Origin: JAXDMU01 sp963762435
Lineage (GTDB): Bacteria > Pseudomonadota > Alphaproteobacteria > ATCC43930 > CGMCC-115725
Direction: 5' to 3'
Assembly (NCBI GenBank): GCA_963762435.1
Contig: CAVXLN010000020.1
Span: 1-64,000, forward strand
DNA: 64,000 nt
A program made the translations under genes and the position numbers. This document shows positions 45,466 through 55,147 of the stretch, piece after piece. Positions within the stretch are counted from its first letter, which is position 1; every line of letters begins with the position of its first letter. The notes under the pieces are model-generated. The model was given only the letters and a program-made list of their open reading frames with translations, searched no databases and was not told where the DNA came from.

Positions 45466-45939
45466 GTGGACAAGAAGCTCGTTGGCAGTGTGATCCTGGG
45501 GGGAATGACGGCGGTGCTTGCCGGATGCAGCTCACCTCCGCCGCCACCGCCGCCGACGATGGTCGAGCTGACGGTCACGGCCGCACCCGATGTCAATCCG
45601 TCGACCGACGGTCAGCCGTCGCCGATCGCGATCCGCATCTATCAGCTCGGTGCCACCGGCGCGTTCGAGAAGGCTGACTATTTCCAGTTGCATGACAAGG
45701 AGGCAGCACTCCTGGGCACTGATCTCGTTTCGCGCGACGAGGTCGTCTTGGCGCCCGGTGCTAGCAAGACCATGACTTTCGAGGTCAAGCCCGGTACGAA
45801 GTTCCTGGGCACCGCGGCGGGCTATCGGGCGATCGACGAGGCGACCTGGCGCGCCGACGTGCCGGTGCCGGTCAATCAGACGACCAAGGTCGCGGTGACT
45901 GCCGGCAAGTCGGTACTGACCGAGAAGGCCGGCGGATAG
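45466..45939 (+). CDS. tssJ: T6SS outer-membrane lipoprotein TssJ
   Basis: 157 residues from a GTG at 45466, with AAGGGGG 7 nt before. Lipoprotein signal with lipobox TAVLAGC and then a poly-Pro stretch. The TssJ transthyretin-like fold follows: IAIRIYQLGATGAFEKADYF, LLGTDLVSRDEVVLAPGASK. It anchors the membrane complex by binding TssM. Confidence 0.92.
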   Translation: MDKKLVGSVILGGMTAVLAGCSSPPPPPPPTMVELTVTAAPDVNPSTDGQPSPIAIRIYQLGATGAFEKADYFQLHDKEAALLGTDLVSRDEVVLAPGASKTMTFEVKPGTKFLGTAAGYRAIDEATWRADVPVPVNQTTKVAVTAGKSVLTEKAGG

Positions 45940-46045
45940 GGCCGGCATCGTCCGGGCGGGGCTGCGCGGACGAGACGGGCGGAACAGTCTGGGTTGACTT
46001 GACAGGTGTGCCGGCCTTCGCCGCACACCGGACGGGGCGGGGTGC

Positions 46046-47392
46046 ATGTCCATCGACGATCCTTTTGCCGAGCCCGGCGACGCCGAGCGCACGGTCATCC
46101 GACCCAATCCCGGCGGGCGCCTGGCCCAGCCGGCGTCACCCGCGCCGCCGCAATATCGGCCCCCGCCCGATCTTGCCGGCGCCACGGACGCCAAGATCTG
46201 GGACGCGATCAAGCTCAAGAACCTCAGTCCCCTGGTCAATGCCGCGGTGCCGCTGCTGGGCTTGGCGGTGCGGCTCAAGAACCGGGCGGTCAACCCGAAT
46301 GTCGAAGGGCTTCGGCAGCGCGTGATCGAGGAGATCAACGCGTTCGAGCGCCGGATCACGCCCCTCGGCATAGCACCGCAAACGATCCGCGCCGCGAAAT
46401 ATGCGGTCTGCGCGCTCATGGACGATCTGGTCCTGAACACGCCCTGGGGCAGCCGCAGCATCTGGTCGACCAAAAGCATGGTCGGCACCTTCTTCACCGA
46501 AACCTGGGGCGGCGATCGTTTCTTCGACCTCCTCGCCCAGCTGAAGAAGGATGCGGCGGTCAATCTCGATCTGCTCGAGCTGCTCTATTTCGCGCTCAGC
46601 CTGGGCTTCGAGGGCAAGTACCGGGTGATGCCGCGCGGTGCTTCCGAGCTGGCGCTGGTGCGCGAAGATCTCTATCGCGCGATCCGCAACAACCGCGGCG
46701 AGTTCGAGCGACATCTGTCGCCGCATTGGCAGGGCGTGCAGGCCGCATATCGCGGCCTCATCTCGGCCGTGCCGATCTGGGTCATCATGGCGTCGGCAGC
46801 GGTCGTGCTGCTGCTGTGCTATTTCGGTTTCAGCTACCTTCTGGCCGACCGCTCGGATTTGGTGTTCGCGCGCCTCGCCAGCCTGCCGCCGACCGGCCAG
46901 GTCAGCTTCGCGCGGGCCGCGGTGGCGATGCCGCCCCCGCCGATCGACACGACGCAGTCGCAGAAGATCCGGAAGTTCCTCGAGCCCGAGATCAAGCAGG
47001 GGCTGGTCACCGTGCTCGAGGACGACCAGACCATCACCGTACGCCTCCGGGCCCAGGGCATGTTCGCCTCGGGCAGTGCGGATGTCGTCGACAGCTTCAA
47101 GAACACGCTCTTGCGCATCGGCGACGCGCTCAATACCGAGCCCGGCAATGTCGTGATCACCGGCCATTCCGACAATGTGCCGATCCGCACGCTGAAATTC
47201 CCGTCGAATTTCGAGCTGTCGCTGGCCCGGGCCAAGTCGGTGCAGGCGATCGTCGGCTCGAAGATGCAGGATCCCAAGCGGCTGTCGGCCGAAGGTAAGG
47301 CGGACACCCAGCCGATCGCGCCCAACACGACGCCGGAAGGGCGCGAGCAGAACCGTCGCATCGAGGTCACGCTGTCCAAGACTGCCGCCTAG
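46046..47392 (+). CDS. tssL: T6SS membrane protein TssL with C-terminal OmpA domain
   Basis: 448 residues. Cytoplasmic DotU/TssL part (about 45-230): LVNAAVPLLGLAVRLKNRAV, YAVCALMDDLVLNTPWG, FFDLLAQLKKDAAVNLDLLE, YFALSLGFEGKYRV. One membrane helix (IWVIMASAAVVLLLCYFGFS, about 245-265). Periplasmic OmpA-like domain with GHSDNVPIRTLKFPSNFELS and EQNRRIEVTL for peptidoglycan binding. An extended TssL, as in many systems without TagL. Sits between tssJ and tssM. Confidence 0.95.
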   Translation: MSIDDPFAEPGDAERTVIRPNPGGRLAQPASPAPPQYRPPPDLAGATDAKIWDAIKLKNLSPLVNAAVPLLGLAVRLKNRAVNPNVEGLRQRVIEEINAFERRITPLGIAPQTIRAAKYAVCALMDDLVLNTPWGSRSIWSTKSMVGTFFTETWGGDRFFDLLAQLKKDAAVNLDLLELLYFALSLGFEGKYRVMPRGASELALVREDLYRAIRNNRGEFERHLSPHWQGVQAAYRGLISAVPIWVIMASAAVVLLLCYFGFSYLLADRSDLVFARLASLPPTGQVSFARAAVAMPPPPIDTTQSQKIRKFLEPEIKQGLVTVLEDDQTITVRLRAQGMFASGSADVVDSFKNTLLRIGDALNTEPGNVVITGHSDNVPIRTLKFPSNFELSLARAKSVQAIVGSKMQDPKRLSAEGKADTQPIAPNTTPEGREQNRRIEVTLSKTAA

Positions 47393-47417
47393 GCGGCCGG
47401 GTCCGGATGAGGAAATG

Positions 47418-50400
47418 ATGAAGCTGCTGCGCAAGATTTTCTTTTCGAGACTCGTCCTGCTCGTGACCGGCTGCGTGCTCGTTGCCGTGATCATCTGGTT
47501 CGTCGGCCCGCTGCTCGGCATCGCCGACTCCACGCCGTTCAGCGGTGTCGTCACCCGCGCGCTTGGCATGTGCCTGCTGCCAGTGGTGTTCGGCATCCGC
47601 GAAGTCCTTCTGGCCCGCGCCAACGCCAAGGCCAACCAGGATCTTGCGACCGAGGTCGCAGGCTCGGCGGCAGGCAAAGCCGAGGTCGAGGAGCTGTCGG
47701 GCAAGTTCAAGGAAGCGCTGGAACTCCTGAAGAAGAGCCGGTTCTCCGGCTCGGCCGGGCGGCGTTATCTCTATCAGCTGCCCTGGTACATGTTCATAGG
47801 GCCGCCCGGCTCGGGCAAGACCACCGCACTCACCAATTCCGGCCTCAATTTCCCGCTGGCCGACCGGTTCGGCAAGGCCGCGGTCAAGGGCGTCGGCGGC
47901 ACGCGCAGCTGCGACTGGTGGTTCACCGATGGTGCGGTGCTGATCGACAGCGCCGGCCGCTACACGACGCAGGACAGCGAGGCCGAGCAGGACAAGACCG
48001 CCTGGTTGGGATTCCTCAGGCTTCTGAAGAAATTCCGCAAGCGTCAGCCCCTGAACGGCATCATCGTCGCGATTGGCATCAGCGATCTCACGACCGCCAC
48101 CCCCGATCAGCGCACCGAGCATGCGAGCGCCATCAAGCAGCGTATCGGCGAACTCTACAAGGAGCTGGGCGTCAGGCTGCCGATCTATGTGCTTCTTACC
48201 AAGGCCGATCTTATCGCGGGCTTCGTCGAGTTCTTCGACGATCTCGGCCGCGAGGACCGCGACATGGTCTGGGGCATCACTTTCCCCTTCAAGCCCAAGG
48301 AGGATGAGGGCGGCGCGGTCCTGGCTTATGCCGACGAGTTCGACGGGCTGATCGGCCGGCTCGACGATCGGCTCACCGAGCGTCTCCAGGCCGAGCTCGA
48401 TATCGAGCGACGGGCGCTCGTCTTCGGCTTCCCGCAGCAGGTCGCCAGCCTCAAGGAGATGACCGACAATTTCCTCAAGGACATCTTCCAATCGAACCGG
48501 TTCGAGGAGCCGATTCAGCTGCGCGGCGTCTATTTCACCAGCGGCACACAGTTCGGCACCCCGATCGACCGGCTGATGGGCGCCATGTCGGCGACCTTCG
48601 GCATCAATCGCCAGCAGCTGCCGTCCTTCAGCGGCACTGGCCGCAGCTATTTCCTGTCGAAGCTGCTCAAGGAGGTGATCTTCGGCGAGGCCGGCATCGT
48701 CAATGCCGATCCCAAGGTCGAGCGCCGCAACCGTACCGTCCGCATCGCAGCCTATGCCGGCACCAGCGTCATCGTGCTCGCCATGATCGCGCTCTGGACG
48801 GTCAGCTATTTCAACAATCTGGATCTCCTGACCGAGACCGACGCCAAGGTCGAAAAGTACAATGAACAGGCCAAGACTTTGCAGCTCGACCGCGTCGCCG
48901 ATCCCGATCTCCGGCAGGTGATGCCGCTGCTCGATCTGCTGCGCGACCTGCCCGGCGGCTATACCGATCAGCAGAACGACACGCCGCTACTACTGCAGTT
49001 CGGCCTTTATCAAGGCGGCAAGGTCGGCTCGCAAGCGATCGCCGCCTATGAGCGCGATCTCGGCAATGTCTTCCTGCCACGCCTCTTGCTTCGGCTCGAG
49101 AATCAGCTCGCCGCTAATCAAGGCAACCCCGATTTCCTCTATGAGGGGCTCAAGGTCTATCTGATGCTGGGGCATCAGGGGCCGCTCGACAAATCGCTCG
49201 TCAAACATTGGATGGCGCTCGATTGGAGCGTCCAATATGCCGGCGATTCCAACGCCCAGTTCCGCCAGGATCTGGCCGGCCATCTCGACGCGCTGCTGCT
49301 GAAGCCGCTGCCCAAGATCGAGATCAATGCCGATACCGTGCAGAAGAGCCGGCTGGTGCTCAATCAGCGTCCGCTGGCCGAGCGCGCTTATAGCCTGCTC
49401 AAGACCAACCAGAAGGTGACGGAGCTGCCGGAATGGACCATCGCGGACTATTCCGGGCCGGCTGCGGGCCGCGTCTTCACGCGCCCGTCCGGCCGCAAGC
49501 TCTCCGAAGGCATCCCCGGTCTCTATACTTATGACGGCTATCATAAGGTCTTCCTGCCGCTGCTGCCGGACATCGCACATGATGTTGCCAAGGAGAGCTG
49601 GGTGCTGGGGGCGCAGTCCCAGGCGAGCGAGGATCCTGCCTCGGTGCAGCGGCTGCAGCGCGACGTGGCCTCGCTCTATGTCGACGAGTTCAAGGCGCAA
49701 TGGGACAAGCTGCTGGGCGATATCACGATTATCCCCTTTACCAGCGTCGGCCAGTCGGTCGATACGCTAGCCATCCTGTCGGCGCCTGAATCGCCCATCA
49801 AGCTGTTCCTCGTCTCCGCCGCGAAGGAAACCTGGCTCTCGAAGAAGCCGCCGGCCGATGCCGATCCGCTGGCTGCTGCTGCTGCGGCAGCCGAGGCGAA
49901 GGCGAGCAAGGGCGTGCCGGGCGGTGCGGCCGGTGCGGCGGCAGCCGGCGTCGTGCCGGGCGGCGACAAGGACAAGCTCGCGGCCATGCTCGGCGCCGGC
50001 GGTCAGCAGGCCGGCGGGCCGGCCGACCTGGTCGGCCGCAGCACGGACGAGCATTTCAAGGCGCTGCATGATCTCGTCAATGGGGGGCCCAATAACGGGG
50101 CGGCGCCGATCGACGGGACCATCGCCAATCTTGGCGATCTCTATCGTTCCATGAGCAAGGTAGGCTCGGCCAACAATCAGGGCGGGGCGCTGCTCGGTGC
50201 AGCGGGCGGCGGCGATGGCGGCGCTTCGGCTCAGCTCAAGGCCAATGCTGCGACGATGCCGGAGCCGCTCAAGAGCATGGTCGGCACGCTCACGAAATCG
50301 AGCTCCACGCTGACGGTCGGCGGCGCCAAGCAGCAGCTGAACGCGCTGTGGACGGCCTCGGTGCTGCCCTTCTGCAAGCAGGCGACCGAGAATCGCTATC

Positions 50401-51026
50401 CGATCTATGCGACCGGTGCCGCCGAAGTGACGCTCGACGATTTCACGCGGCTTTTCTCCAAGGGCGGGCTGATCGATCAGTTCTTCACGACCAACCTCGC
50501 TTCTTTCGTCGATCAATCGACCAACCCCTGGCATTGGCAAAAGGTCGACAATCTCGATCTCGGCATCTCGCCGGCGGTGCTCTTGGAGTTCCAGCGCGCG
50601 GCGGCGATCCGCGACAGCATGTTCCCGACGGGGACCAAGCCCGGCGTCAGCTTCGAGCTGCAGCCGACCACGCTCGACGCGACCTCGACCTCGGTCCTGC
50701 TCGAGATCGACGGGCAGTCGCTCTCATATGACCATGGCCCGCCGCGCCCCGTGAAGATGGCCTGGCCCGGCCCGACCGGTCCGGCCGGCGTGCGCATCAG
50801 CTTCCAGCCGCAAGGCACCGATACCGCGATCAACACCGACGGCGTTTGGGCCTGGTTCCGGCTGCTCGACAAGGCGCAGATCAAACCGGCCGGCGGTCCC
50901 GACCGCTTCAACGTCACCTTCAATGCCGGCGGCCGCAGCGCCGGTTTCGAGATCCGCGCCAACAGCGTGGTGAATCCGTTCGCCTCCAACCAGCTCCAGC
51001 AATTCCGGTGTCCCCCCTCGCTATGA
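47418..51026 (+). CDS. tssM: T6SS inner-membrane protein TssM (IcmF)
   Basis: About 1202 residues (an ATG at 47415 is also in frame; 47418 is better spaced from GAGG). Two N-terminal membrane helices (LVLLVTGCVLVAVIIWFVGP; ALGMCLLPVVFGIREVLLA), then a cytoplasmic NTPase domain with Walker A GPPGSGKTTALTNSG and DSAGRY. A third membrane helix lies near 440-460 (GTSVIVLAMIALWTVSYF). The large periplasmic part ends with a beta domain. An Ala/Gly-rich stretch (about 810-860) is unusual. It spans the envelope and meets TssJ and TssL. Confidence 0.96.
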   Translation: MKLLRKIFFSRLVLLVTGCVLVAVIIWFVGPLLGIADSTPFSGVVTRALGMCLLPVVFGIREVLLARANAKANQDLATEVAGSAAGKAEVEELSGKFKEALELLKKSRFSGSAGRRYLYQLPWYMFIGPPGSGKTTALTNSGLNFPLADRFGKAAVKGVGGTRSCDWWFTDGAVLIDSAGRYTTQDSEAEQDKTAWLGFLRLLKKFRKRQPLNGIIVAIGISDLTTATPDQRTEHASAIKQRIGELYKELGVRLPIYVLLTKADLIAGFVEFFDDLGREDRDMVWGITFPFKPKEDEGGAVLAYADEFDGLIGRLDDRLTERLQAELDIERRALVFGFPQQVASLKEMTDNFLKDIFQSNRFEEPIQLRGVYFTSGTQFGTPIDRLMGAMSATFGINRQQLPSFSGTGRSYFLSKLLKEVIFGEAGIVNADPKVERRNRTVRIAAYAGTSVIVLAMIALWTVSYFNNLDLLTETDAKVEKYNEQAKTLQLDRVADPDLRQVMPLLDLLRDLPGGYTDQQNDTPLLLQFGLYQGGKVGSQAIAAYERDLGNVFLPRLLLRLENQLAANQGNPDFLYEGLKVYLMLGHQGPLDKSLVKHWMALDWSVQYAGDSNAQFRQDLAGHLDALLLKPLPKIEINADTVQKSRLVLNQRPLAERAYSLLKTNQKVTELPEWTIADYSGPAAGRVFTRPSGRKLSEGIPGLYTYDGYHKVFLPLLPDIAHDVAKESWVLGAQSQASEDPASVQRLQRDVASLYVDEFKAQWDKLLGDITIIPFTSVGQSVDTLAILSAPESPIKLFLVSAAKETWLSKKPPADADPLAAAAAAAEAKASKGVPGGAAGAAAAGVVPGGDKDKLAAMLGAGGQQAGGPADLVGRSTDEHFKALHDLVNGGPNNGAAPIDGTIANLGDLYRSMSKVGSANNQGGALLGAAGGGDGGASAQLKANAATMPEPLKSMVGTLTKSSSTLTVGGAKQQLNALWTASVLPFCKQATENRYPIYATGAAEVTLDDFTRLFSKGGLIDQFFTTNLASFVDQSTNPWHWQKVDNLDLGISPAVLLEFQRAAAIRDSMFPTGTKPGVSFELQPTTLDATSTSVLLEIDGQSLSYDHGPPRPVKMAWPGPTGPAGVRISFQPQGTDTAINTDGVWAWFRLLDKAQIKPAGGPDRFNVTFNAGGRSAGFEIRANSVVNPFASNQLQQFRCPPSL

Positions 51027-51039
51027 CCGTATCGGCGCC

Positions 51040-51843
51040 ATGATCCTCGTTCCGTCGAGACCTGCGGCCTATTACGGCAAGGTGCCGGCGCGCGGCGATT
51101 TCGTCTCGCGCCGCTTGAGCCGCGCGGTCGTCGATCCGTGGGACGATTGGCTCCAGCTGGCGATCTACACCAGTCGCGAGCAGCTGGGCGGCGCCTGGCT
51201 CGATCTCTACATGGTGGCGCCGATCTGGCGCTTCGTGCTGGCTGGCGGCCTGTGCGGACCGGCGCCGCTGGCCGGTATCATGATGCCGAGCGTCGATACC
51301 GTCGGGCGGAACTTTCCCCTGCTGATCGCGGCCGAGCTGCCGGCAGCGGCCGCCCTCGGCGCCGTCGCCGGCGGGGGCGAGGCGTGGTTCGAGAATGCCG
51401 AGGCAGCGGCGCTCAACAGTTTGCGCGACGGCTTCCGGCTCGAGGAGCTCGATGATGCCATGGTCGATCTCGTCGGCACCGAGCCGGCGGCCTCGATGGC
51501 GGGGTCGGCCCGTCTTTCGCCGCCCGGCCTGTACCTGCCGCTCGCGCCGCCGATCCAGCCCGGGCCGGCCTACCGCAGCCGTTTCGGCGCCGGCGGCGCC
51601 CATCACAGCCTGTGGTGGACGATCGGGTCCGAACGGGTTCCGTCCGTGCTCGCAATCGTCGAGGGCATGCCCGATCCGGCCGCTTTCGCCTCCTTTCTCG
51701 ACGGTGATTGGGCCGGGCGCGGGTGGGCCATGACCGAGGCCGCTGCGCCGGGCGAGCCGGACCTTCTGGCGGCATCCCCGGCCGATCGGTTCGAAGGCCC
51801 GGCCGGCGAGGACGCCCCGCTGCCTTGGGACCGGGACGAGTAG
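51040..51843 (+). CDS. tagF: T6SS-associated protein TagF
   Basis: 267 residues (MILVPSRPAAYYGKVPARGD). TagF signature GKVPARGDFVSRRLS near the N-terminus, WRFVLAGGLCGPAPLAGIMM, SVDTVGRNFPLLIAAELP. TagF represses T6SS firing post-translationally and works with the PpkA/PppA/TagH branch. Followed 8 bp later by pppA. Confidence 0.92.
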   Translation: MILVPSRPAAYYGKVPARGDFVSRRLSRAVVDPWDDWLQLAIYTSREQLGGAWLDLYMVAPIWRFVLAGGLCGPAPLAGIMMPSVDTVGRNFPLLIAAELPAAAALGAVAGGGEAWFENAEAAALNSLRDGFRLEELDDAMVDLVGTEPAASMAGSARLSPPGLYLPLAPPIQPGPAYRSRFGAGGAHHSLWWTIGSERVPSVLAIVEGMPDPAAFASFLDGDWAGRGWAMTEAAAPGEPDLLAASPADRFEGPAGEDAPLPWDRDE

Positions 51844-51851
51844 GATCGGCG

Positions 51852-52640
51852 ATGACAGCTACCTCCGACTTCGAGATCGACTCCGCCGCCGCCACTCATG
51901 TCGGCCGGGTGCGCAAGCACAATGAGGATTCATATCTGGTGCGTCCCGAGATCGGTCTCTGGGTCGTCGCCGACGGGATGGGTGGGCATCAGGCCGGAGA
52001 TTTCGCCAGCCAATCCATCGTCGAGGCGCTGCAGCAGATCGCGGATCCGGTCGACGGGGTGCATTTCCTCAATCAGGTCCGCGCGCAGCTGGCCGACGTC
52101 AATGATCGGCTGCTGGCCGAGGCGGCGGCGCGCGGCAATGGCGCCGTGATCGGCAGCACCGTCGTGGTGTTCTTGACCTTCGGCCGCTATTTCGCCTGCG
52201 TCTGGGCCGGCGATAGCCGCCTCTACCGGCTGCGCCACGGCGCCTTCGAGCAGATCAGCCGCGACCATAGCCAAGTGCAGGAGATGGTCGATGCCGGGAT
52301 CCTGGCGCCCGAGCTCGCCGAAAGTCACCCGCTCGGCAATGTCATCACGCGGGCGGTCGGCGTGAGTCCAGCACTGGAGCTCGACAAGGTCAGCGACCAG
52401 CTGATGACGGGCGATACCTTTCTGCTGTGCAGCGACGGTCTATCCAAGACGGCGAATGAGCCGGAGATCGCTCGCATCTTGCAAGAGACAGAATTGGCCG
52501 ATGCTCCGCAAAGACTTGTTGAGGCGGCACTTCAAGGCGGCGGCAGTGACAATGTCACGGTCATTGCGATCCGGGTCGGCGAACCAAAAGATGAGCCGAC
52601 AATTCCACCCAATCTTGACATGATCGGGCCAGAGGCCTAA
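51852..52640 (+). CDS. pppA: PP2C-type protein phosphatase PppA
   Basis: 262 residues, soluble. PPM/PP2C motifs: RVRKHNEDSYLV, VVADGMGGHQAGD, STVVVFLTFGRYFACVWAGD, SRLYRLRHG, LLCSDGLSK, and GGGSDNVTVIAIR. Dephosphorylates the PpkA-modified target (TagH/Fha type). It lies in the same transcript as tagF. Confidence 0.94.
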   Translation: MTATSDFEIDSAAATHVGRVRKHNEDSYLVRPEIGLWVVADGMGGHQAGDFASQSIVEALQQIADPVDGVHFLNQVRAQLADVNDRLLAEAAARGNGAVIGSTVVVFLTFGRYFACVWAGDSRLYRLRHGAFEQISRDHSQVQEMVDAGILAPELAESHPLGNVITRAVGVSPALELDKVSDQLMTGDTFLLCSDGLSKTANEPEIARILQETELADAPQRLVEAALQGGGSDNVTVIAIRVGEPKDEPTIPPNLDMIGPEA

Positions 52641-52702
52641 GAAAATAAGGCATTTTTTGGGGCCAGGACGGTAAAATCGTCCTCTTTGAACGGATCGGTG
52701 CG

Positions 52703-53281
52703 ATGAAAAGCAAGAACATCCTCGCCATTGCGGCCGCGGTCGCTGTCGCCTGCGTTGTCTTTGCAGGTTTTGACGGTTCGGCATGGGCGCAGCAGCCCCA
52801 AGAAATGGGCGCCTCGCCCAAGTCCGACGATCTGATCAAGGCGCTGACGCCGGGCCAACCGAATGTCGGCCAGCTCCAGGTGCGCGGCCTGCGTCTGCTG
52901 AATGCCAATCCGGGGGGTGCTGAGAAGCCGGCAGCGCCGCCGGCTGTGGCGCTCGACATCAAGTTCATGCTGGGGTCGGCCGAGCTCACCGACGGTGCCA
53001 AGCAGACCGTCGCCCAACTCGCCAAGGCGATCAATTCCGACCAGCTTTCGAAATATACCTTCCGTGTCGAAGGCCATACCGACAGCACCGGACGGCCGGA
53101 TGCCAACATGGTCCTGTCGCAGAAGCGGGCCGATGCGGTGAAGGAATTTCTCGTCGATCACTACGGCGTTGCCGCCGATCGGCTGACCGCGGTCGGCAAG
53201 GGCCAGGAAGAGCCGCTTGATGCCGCTCATCCGGAGAGCGGCGTCAACCGGCGCGTTCAAATCATCAATCTCAACGGCTGA
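52703..53281 (+). CDS. OmpA-family peptidoglycan-binding protein
   Basis: 192 residues with signal peptide (AVACVVFAGFDGSAWA). C-terminal OmpA domain: ALDIKFMLGSAELTDGAKQT, RVEGHTDSTGRPDANMVLSQ, RADAVKEFLVDHYGV and NRRVQIINL. No lipobox is seen. Last gene of the T6SS plus-strand arm; it might help fix the apparatus to peptidoglycan although TssL already has such a domain. Confidence 0.88.
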   Translation: MKSKNILAIAAAVAVACVVFAGFDGSAWAQQPQEMGASPKSDDLIKALTPGQPNVGQLQVRGLRLLNANPGGAEKPAAPPAVALDIKFMLGSAELTDGAKQTVAQLAKAINSDQLSKYTFRVEGHTDSTGRPDANMVLSQKRADAVKEFLVDHYGVAADRLTAVGKGQEEPLDAAHPESGVNRRVQIINLNG

Positions 53282-53366
53282 GCCGGCAAGGCCGGCCGCG
53301 GATCGCAATGGCCCGCGTTCAGAGCCGCCGCCGGAAATTTGACAGCTCGGACGGGTGCTGGCGGTC

Positions 53367-54923
53367 ATGAACAGGCCGCTGATCGTCATTCTATGTGCTG
53401 TGGCCGGCGCCATCGCCGGCATCGCCGCGATCGCGATGTTCGGCTTGATGCGGCACGGCGGGGCGCCCGCGGCAGCCTCGTTTGCCGCCGCACCCGCCGC
53501 CTCGCGGCCGGCCCTGCCGCGGGTCGAGCCCATGGCATGCTGGTTCGCGGTACCGGCCGGGCGCGGCGCCAATTGCGGCAAACTCCTGGTGCCGGAGGAT
53601 TGGTCGAACCTCGCCGGCCGCGCGATCGCGCTCCGTTTCGTCGTGTTCCCCGCGACGGGCAGTGCCGCTGCCGAACCGCTGGTCTATGTCAGCGGCGGGC
53701 CGGGCGAGCCGGCGATGATCGATGCCGAGGGCATTCAGCATTGGTGGGATTGGACTGGCAGTGCCGAATGGCTCAAGCGCCGCGATGTCGTCGTGTTCGA
53801 CCAGCGCGGCGTCGGCCTGTCCGAACCCGATCTTTCCTGCCCTGAGTTGGTAGCGGCCGGCTCCAAGCTGTTCCTGGGCGCTGTCACACCGGCTGAGGTC
53901 GATGCTGCCTGGGCCGATGCCGCCGCACGCTGTCATCAGCGTCTCATTGCTACGGGCGTCCGGCTCGAGAATTACAACACGGCCGCGACCGCGCATGATC
54001 TTGCCGCCCTCATATCGAGCCTGGGCTATCCCAGCTGGAGCCTGCTCGCCGTCTCCTACGGGACCCGGGTCGTGTTCGAGTTCCTGCGCGACTTTCCGAA
54101 CGGCACGCGCAGCGCGGTGCTCGATTCCGTCTATCCGCCGGGCAGCCGGCCCTATATCACGGCCGGGGCCGATGCGGCGCGCTCGCTCAATCTGCTGACA
54201 TCCAACTGTGCCGCCGATCCGGTCTGCCGCAACCTCAATCCCGATCTCGGCCATGTCCTGGCCGATCTCATCCAGAAGGCGGCGCTGCATCCGCTCGCCG
54301 TGCCGGTCCAGGTCGGCGGCAGCACCGACAAGCGCGCCATGCTCGATGATGCGAAGCTGATCGAGGTGCTGTTCTACGGCCTCTATCGCGCGCAGGACAT
54401 TCGTCGGCTGCCGACCGTGATAACCGCACTGGCACATGGCAATCCCGGCCCGCTGACGCCCTTCGCGACGCAAGCGCTCGAGACCTATGAATCCTCGGCG
54501 CTCAGTCACGGCCTCTTCCTGTCGGTCGAATGCCATGACGAATATCCGTTCAGCGCGCCGGACGCGGTGCGCCGCGCCGCCGCCGCATCCGGCCGCTATG
54601 AGCGCTTCGCGCTGGCGAACATGCCGCTCGCGGCCTGCCCATCCTGGCCAGTCGGCGCCGCCAGTGAGGCCGAGCAGGCACCGCTCGTCAGCGACGTGCC
54701 GATCCTGATGCTGTCGGGCGAGCTCGATCCAGTCACTCCGCCCGAATGGGCAAAGGCGGCCGCCGCCGGCCTGCCGCATGCACGCTTCTTTCGGTTTCCG
54801 GATGTTGGCCATGGCGTGCTTGCCTCCGATCGCTGTGCCGACCGGGTCGTGGCGAGCTTTCTCGCCGAGCCGGATCGGCCGCCCTTCAATTCCTGCCTCC
54901 TCGCCTTGGGGCAGGGGCGATGA
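53367..54923 (+). CDS. Exported or membrane-anchored alpha/beta hydrolase (tripeptidyl aminopeptidase-like)
   Basis: 518 residues from the ATG at 53367 (MNRPLIVILCA). N-terminal signal anchor (LIVILCAVAGAIAGIAAIAM). Alpha/beta hydrolase fold with oxyanion segment YVSGGPGEPA, VFDQRGVGLSEPDL, nucleophile Ser in LAVSYGTRVVFEF, acid Asp in LSGELDPVTPPEWA, His in VGHGVLASDRC. The DQRGVG plus SYG pattern and Cys pairs match the TAP/proline iminopeptidase-like hydrolases. Its place after the T6SS arm allows an effector role, but the signal anchor argues for an ordinary envelope enzyme. Its stop is near the TpsB gene. Confidence 0.88.
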   Translation: MNRPLIVILCAVAGAIAGIAAIAMFGLMRHGGAPAAASFAAAPAASRPALPRVEPMACWFAVPAGRGANCGKLLVPEDWSNLAGRAIALRFVVFPATGSAAAEPLVYVSGGPGEPAMIDAEGIQHWWDWTGSAEWLKRRDVVVFDQRGVGLSEPDLSCPELVAAGSKLFLGAVTPAEVDAAWADAAARCHQRLIATGVRLENYNTAATAHDLAALISSLGYPSWSLLAVSYGTRVVFEFLRDFPNGTRSAVLDSVYPPGSRPYITAGADAARSLNLLTSNCAADPVCRNLNPDLGHVLADLIQKAALHPLAVPVQVGGSTDKRAMLDDAKLIEVLFYGLYRAQDIRRLPTVITALAHGNPGPLTPFATQALETYESSALSHGLFLSVECHDEYPFSAPDAVRRAAAASGRYERFALANMPLAACPSWPVGAASEAEQAPLVSDVPILMLSGELDPVTPPEWAKAAAAGLPHARFFRFPDVGHGVLASDRCADRVVASFLAEPDRPPFNSCLLALGQGR

Positions 54924-55147
54924 CGCCCGGTATTCCAGGCCTCGCACTATCGTTGTTACGGCTGGCCGGCAGGGATGGAAAAGGCCGCGCCGGCCGGGCG
55001 CGGACCGACTACCCTTGTATGGCCCCTGCGGACGCGAGCCAGCCGAACTTCTTTAGTCGGGGCAAGGTTTTGGAGTTTTTTCCTTGTGTCGCGCCGGTGT
55101 TCGCACGATCATGGATCGGAAGAACTTTGCTAAAAGGCAAGATATCC
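54924..55147. promoter_or_regulatory. Gap between hydrolase and tpsB
   Basis: 224 bp. The tpsB frame is open through it, but the encoded text (RRRRAGRAR-like) is not protein-like, so the real tpsB start is later. An AT-rich patch at about 55066-55084 (GGTTTTGGAGTTTTTTCC) could be part of a tps promoter. Confidence 0.4.
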
